The translations under genes and the position numbers were made by a program. A stretch of 64,000 nt of DNA, from the NCBI GenBank assembly GCA_947846985.1, contig CANTUZ010000008.1, forward strand, positions 42,302,817 to 42,366,816. The letters run 5' to 3'. This document shows, in pieces, positions 59,376 to 64,000 of the stretch. Numbering within the stretch: position 1 is the first letter of the stretch; each line of letters starts with the position of its first letter. Under the pieces are notes generated by a model that was not told the DNA's origin, did not search any database, and was given only the letters and a program-made list of their open reading frames with translations. This DNA comes from Fratercula arctica. Its lineage: Eukaryota > Chordata > Aves > Charadriiformes > Alcidae.

Positions 59376-60930
59376 GTCCGTTTGTCCATAGGGCAGAGCC
59401 GATTTTGACACCGTAGGTAAAATTTGTACCTATCTGAGAAAAAGAAGAGGAGCTCAGTAATTTGAAACTGTAAGGGAACTCAAAAAGCGATTTAAATACT
59501 TGCATCTCCACCATAAGGCAGAGACGAGGGCTACGTTAAAGAATAGCTTCTTTTTCCTTTTTCCCCATGTGTCTCTGAACTAATAGTGATTGTTCATAAG
59601 GAATCAAGATATCATCCAATGAATTGAATTACTGGGTATTTCCTCAGTGGTTTCCCAGCAATATTGAAATTTTACCCAGCGAGGGAAAGAGCGACCCATT
59701 TGTAATTCAACTGGCCATGTACTGGAGAGAGGGGATGGATTTGGGACTGTGCTGTCCCTGCTGCACCCTACAAACCCAGGCTTACAGGCCCAAAAATTGG
59801 CCAAATCGAGCCTTGTTAAATGATTGAAACCCTTACCCCGTCTCCTCTGCAAGTGGTACTGTTCATTCCTTGCCTCGCCAGCTTGGGCGGCTTCAGTTTG
59901 TCTTTTCTGACTTGGTCCTTTTTCTCGCCTCCTGCCACCATGCCCTGCGTTTGTGCTGACTCCTTGCCCCAGGCAGCGCTTCTCCCTGCGGCTGCGGGGT
60001 GTCTGCGCCCCCCGTGCTGCCGTGCTTGTGGGCTCGTGGCCCGTGGGGAAGGAGCCTGTCTCCAGCAAAAAATGTGGTAAGGACTGACCTCAATAGTTTT
60101 TCAAATTGCACTACATCTTTACAGTGGGCATAGGTTGGGCTGTACAGTATGGCCAGAATTATATATATTTTTTTTTAAACTTGAAATTGTGTTGCTGATG
60201 CGGCAGTGGCCTCTCCAGTCTCCCTCCTCCCCAGATTTAAGGACCTATGCCAGAAAGATGCGTGTGGTGCTAACTTATTTATTTTTCAGTTTTTTATGAG
60301 CTGGTCATAAGAATTATGCAAACTACATTTTTTTTTTTTTTTTTCTAACTCTCATTCGTGCAAATGGCGAATCTGTTTTGGTATTTCCACCGTCACTCTT
60401 TCAAAAGAAAAACGAGGCAGGTGTCCAGCAAGGGAGGCAGGAGCCTGAGCGATGCTATTGGATTCACTCTTACAACAGGAAATGTAGAGCAGTCGTAGAG
60501 TCAAGGCAGAGGTACTACCCCATCCATAATACCTCTATCACTGTGGCATTAAATTAACCTTGAGGTTTGACAAGTTCATTACACGCAGCTGTTTACATCA
60601 GCTTTTTACGAGAGAATTTTTATTCAGGGAGAAATCCATAGTTGTACTATTTTTTACAGGCAAGCAACCCCTCGTGGTTAGGGTTGGGTTTCTTTTGGCT
60701 AGTTATTGATGGCAAATGCTTGCAAAATGTGATGCAGATCGAAAAGTCCAAAAATATAGCTTTTGTGTGTATGGAGTCACTGTTGCAAATGTCATGTTTG
60801 CATATTTTGAAATTAAAAATCAATATACCATTACGTATCAAGAAAGAATATTTCACAGCATCTGTTGTAAAAAGGTTATGGATTTCCTCATTAGCAGCTT
60901 ACTGGTAACGGAGCTGAATGGGGAGGGGGG
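59376..60930. other. Noncoding unique sequence, no gene seen
   Basis: No gene is supported. The minus-strand frame at 59604-60068 (154 codons) and plus-strand frame at 59820-60080 overlap in a GC-rich patch (about 59930-60060) and have no domain. T runs lie near 60166-60176 and 60329-60344. Confidence 0.6.
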
Positions 60931-61030
60931 CCGTTGCCAGGCGGACGAAGCGGCTCGGGACTGTGCCGGCGCTGCCGAGCGCGGGGCTGGGGAAAGGCAT
61001 CGCTCTGCTTTGGGCAAATGAGTCGCGCTC
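60931..61030. other. CpG-dense islet
   Basis: About 13 CpGs occur in 100 bases (CCGTTGCCAGGCGGACG, AAGCGGCTCGGG, GCCGGCGCTGCCGAGCGCGGGG, quoted in pieces of a GC-rich block, and GTCGCGCTC). The change from the AT-rich DNA just before it is abrupt. CCGTTGCCAGGC resembles an RFX/X-box half (GTTGCCATGG-like). It may be a short unmethylated regulatory core, but no exon is visible beside it. Confidence 0.55.
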
Positions 61031-62655
61031 TGAGTTGGTGCCTTGCGTATTTCTTTTGTAAGGCCAAATCTTGAACTGCTTATTCTTGTCCTACAGTGTA
61101 TGTGTCAGGTAGGGGATTAATTTTTTTTCTTGTAAGTAGCTGTTGATGCAAATCTTCCAGGACAGAGCTAGAGAGAGGTGAATCTTAAATCCATTTCAAA
61201 AAAAAGAAAAGTAGCGCAGCCTGGGAATTAGAATGATAAAACTTAAAAGCTCTTCCTTTTTTTCTTGTCTTTGTTTAACCAGTCAAGGCAACTTAGTCAT
61301 AACAACCGATTTTGCTTTCACAGAGATTCCCTGTATGTCACTAGGTAGACACAGTACAAATCTGAATCCTACCTGCAGCTCTTCAGTGTGTATGGATGTA
61401 GGAGCATGTTGTTATTTAAACCTGTATACGAACCATATACAAACAGCCCTTTAAGCAAAAGAAAGCCAGAAATAAGTCCTTACTGGGGAATGAATTATTC
61501 TTCTTGAGTCAAAGCTAGTGATAATGTATTGAAGTAAGAATTTCCTTATTACAAGCACATAAGATGTATGGTACGATTCACCTATTCATGTCTTTGATTT
61601 TATGAACACTAATTTTGTAAATAATGTGCCAGTAAGTACAGAACTCACTAGCCCTAAGCTTCCTGTGAAATGAAGGTATGTGTGACTAGTTCACAGTCTG
61701 AGATATAAGCAAGCCGTTCTCTTCATTAGTTTCATTAGTCATAAAGTCTCCTTATGGACCACTAGTTCCAAGTGATCTCATTTTTATTCACTTTGAAGTT
61801 TCTGGAGTGAGCCGACACATAAAGATATCCGTAGGCTAAGTGTTGGATTAGGTAAGCTGTTGGACAGATAAGTTTGTAGCACAGCATCTGTTTGAACTCA
61901 TCTGGGGTCAGAGTCAAACCTACCTTTTTTTCCAACCACTACGTATCTTATCAGACTTTAACAAGTTTACGATCTTTTCCAGGGCCAGTCATCCTCTTTT
62001 GATGTCTGTAGCAGACCATTCTGGAGATGCTCTGTGACCTGTTAAATGAGAGAAAATGAAAAGCAATTAAATAAAATGTTTGGGTAGTATTTTGTGCAAC
62101 ACCCAGTTTTGCAGGTTGCTTTGCCGGTGTTACAGTGAGCTCTGGGAGGGCTCCAAGGCGCCCATGGGAGAGCTCGGAGCTTCTGGTTGAGTGGGCTGGG
62201 GGGAGAAGCACAACGAACCAGGAGTTTTGCTCAGAGTTGCCATTGCCCCGTTATTTGTATTATTACAGCAGTTTGTTGTGGTTCAACACTGCAGTGGGCT
62301 GGGTCCTGCACAAACGCTGAGTGAAAGCACAATCCCTTCCTAAAGATCTCAAGCCAGACAATTAAATTCCTGATTTCCTAGGAAACGGTGGCCTAAAAAG
62401 TAGGGTGAAATAGATTCAGATGGCCAACTGGCTCATAAGCACTATTGCACTGGTAGGTTTTTCTGTCTTTTATTTCCAAAATGATTTGGCAAGTCCTGTA
62501 AAAAATGTAAGAGTTTGAGCAGTTCATGTTCTTCAAAGATATGTCTCCTCAGCCTGAGATAACCTGGCCTCGTTTGGTGGCTTTGGCCACTCCTGTTCTC
62601 CATGGTCTTCATGATACGGAGATGCGCCAATAGGCTAAAGGAGTGGCAGCGTCTG
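61031..62655. other. Noncoding unique sequence, no gene seen
   Basis: No gene or mobile element is visible. Short frames (61951-62211 and 62135-62320) overlap on opposite strands. The sequence is mixed AT-rich DNA. Confidence 0.6.
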
Positions 62656-62707
62656 CACTGTCCTGTGGAGACTGTGGTGACAGTGAAGCCACGTCTTTAG
62701 TCTCCAC
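62656..62707. repeat. Two overlapping, mutually exclusive stem-loops
   Basis: CACTGTC (62656-62662) pairs exactly with GACAGTG (62679-62685). Alternatively GTGGAGACT (62665-62673) pairs exactly with AGTCTCCAC (62699-62707), extended inward by GTGG/CCAC. The two folds cannot coexist. Nothing nearby shows that the region is transcribed. Confidence 0.6.
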
Positions 62708-62972
62708 CATAATCACTGTACCTTTCCAGGAGGGCAAGAAAAGTGGAGGCGAGTGATTATATACCCGTCTAAATCATATGCTTCCTTATCGAGCAGTTTG
62801 AACCAATAAATCCCTAGGCTCAGCTGTCCTTAACTTATTCTGTCTGTGCGACTACGTGCTTCTGGAAGATTAAGAAGTGTATTAAAAAAAACTCCCAAAA
62901 CAAGCATGCAAATATTCCACCGATTTTTAAATATCCATTGTCAAAAAAGCTAAGTGGAAAAGGTGAATTATT

Positions 62973-62974
<2 letters not shown>

Positions 62975-63010
<36 letters not shown>
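62975..63010. repeat. Poly-T tract (T36)
   Basis: Thirty-six uninterrupted T, the longest homopolymer in the window. It could be the A-tail of a minus-strand retroposed copy, but I see no recognisable body to its right or target duplication. The exact length is sensitive to sequencing error. Confidence 0.9.
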
Positions 63011-63619
63011 CTGGAAGAAAATAAAAAGCGTGGTCATGGAAATGGTTTTGTCAATGCAGAACACTGTAAAGTAAGAGAGTTTGGTAAAATGCAAATGGCC
63101 ATTACTCAAAATGCTGCTGGAAAGATAAAATGACTGCGCATGTTCGGATAGATGGTCCTGGTGTAAAGATCTATTGTGCACTAAGTCGTGTGGCAATAAA
63201 GATGGGCAGATAAATGCGGGTCAGCAGAGAAGATAAGACAGGCTATATAATGACAAGCCACCGTTTGAGGGAATGTATAAATCTGTAGGAGCCTTTGGAA
63301 CACATGACGTGAAAACTTACAGCACAAGTGTTTTACACACAACACCAGAGCAAATCTTTTTTTTATTAACTGAGTTGAACTTTAAAATTATGTTATGACC
63401 AAAAATCAATAAAGAGAAACTGATTTAAGTTCATCCAAGTGTGAAGGGGTTTATTACCAGCGCTACATCACTCTAATGATGTACTCTTAAAAATTTGTTT
63501 TTGTGATATATTACATCTATTATTGCTAAAAGGATAAAACTGCAAAGCAACAGTGGACATTAATAAATCAATTTAAAGAAAAATGGGCAGGTAGCCAGGG
63601 GAAAATGAAATCCAATTTG
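63011..63619. other. Noncoding unique sequence, no gene seen
   Basis: No gene is supported. AT-rich unique DNA contains an ATGCAAAT octamer near 63090 and two AATAAA words (about 63194-63199 and 63408-63413). I cannot tie either to a transcript end. Confidence 0.6.
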
Positions 63620-63720
63620 CAGTTTTAAATATTGTGCAATCGCAATATATGCAAATGGCACCCGCGGCAAGGCCGTGGGTTTTCAGTCGCTAATGGGATT
63701 CTCTCCTGGTGCTTATTTTG
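63620..63720. promoter_or_regulatory. Candidate C/EBP-octamer element with hairpin
   Basis: ATTGTGCAAT (63631-63640) matches a C/EBP-type site, followed by CGCAATAT and the octamer ATGCAAAT (63649-63656). Directly after this, ACCCGCGGC (63660-63668), loop AAG, and GCCGTGGGT (63672-63680) form a 9-bp GC-rich hairpin with one mismatch. Three CpGs lie in this small block within AT-rich DNA. The compact arrangement suggests regulatory sequence but is unproven. Confidence 0.28.
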
Positions 63721-64000
63721 TTTGTTTGGTGTAGGATAATCCTCCTCGGTAACTGGGCTGTGACAGTACACCGATAAGTAATATTTCTAAAGCTAATTTT
63801 CTCACTTAACCTTCTAGATAGATCCACGCTATAAAACCAGCCCATAGGGCTTTGTTGATCGGGTTGCATGAAGCATTTCTTGGAGCTGTTAAAATACAAA
63901 ACATCTGTCTTCCTGTCTCTGTTTCCATATAAATTTATTTTCCTGGTTGTCAAGCGTGTGCCATGTGGAGAGGTGCTGCATTGGTGCTGTCTTTGTGCTT
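63721..64000. other. Noncoding unique sequence to window end
   Basis: No gene is supported. An 87-codon minus-strand frame (63690-63953) has no recognised domain. The window ends without a visible exon. Confidence 0.6.

Noticed and set aside
59604..60068. 154-codon minus-strand frame rich in Arg/Gly/Ser
   Set aside because: The composition reflects a GC-rich patch, another frame is open on the plus strand over the same bases, and no family is recognised.
1..64000. CRISPR array, bacterial operon, plasmid or phage content
   Set aside because: There are no regularly spaced direct repeats, no dense coding, and the repeats are CR1 and an avian-type LTR, so this is nuclear vertebrate DNA.

Overview
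The window looks like noncoding nuclear DNA from a bird. The two strongest features, at about 3304-3760 (minus) and 32420-33000 (plus), are 5'-truncated CR1 LINE copies. Both carry the avian 3' end: the TTCTATGAT-type terminal repeat and the 'cctgggctggtgggaggtgt' 3' UTR block. Between them, at 24064-24630, is a complete solo LTR with TG...CA ends and a perfect 5-bp target duplication, of a kind I associate with avian ERVL-like elements. CR1 plus ERVL-like LTRs, with no Alu, L1 or B1/B2, points to a bird. I cannot name the species or chromosome.

I found no protein-coding exon, tRNA, rRNA or known small RNA that I could support. The open frames (up to about 177 codons) are scattered over both strands, overlap each other in GC-rich patches, carry no domain I recognise and lack convincing splice partners. 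I treat them as chance. The window is therefore best read as a gene desert or part of one very long intron.

Layout. 1-3303: unique noncoding DNA with poly-A/T tracts. 3304-3760: CR1 copy A. 3761-24063: mostly unique AT-rich DNA with short tandem and inverted repeats, including a perfect 15-bp hairpin at 14594-14632. 24064-24630: solo LTR. 24636-32419: unique DNA with homeodomain/SOX-type clusters near 27240 and 29890 and an A/G homopolymer junction at 30719-30742. 32420-33000: CR1 copy B. 33001-64000: unique DNA with T/G-rich low-complexity tracts (38178, 40388, 48381), a 60-65 bp minisatellite (42227), decayed CR1-like fragments (45190, 55010), two CpG-dense islets (53676, 60931), a tandem/palindrome cluster (56123-56191), candidate regulatory clusters (43370, 47360, 47755, 57545, 63620) and a 36-nt poly-T (62975).

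No genes act together here. If the window has a function, it is most likely cis-regulatory: several segments carry clustered POU, SOX, TCF/LEF, PBX-HOX or homeodomain-like words, as in conserved noncoding elements around developmental genes. That is inference, because conservation cannot be judged from one sequence. I saw no previously undescribed biological system; the findings below are modest leads.
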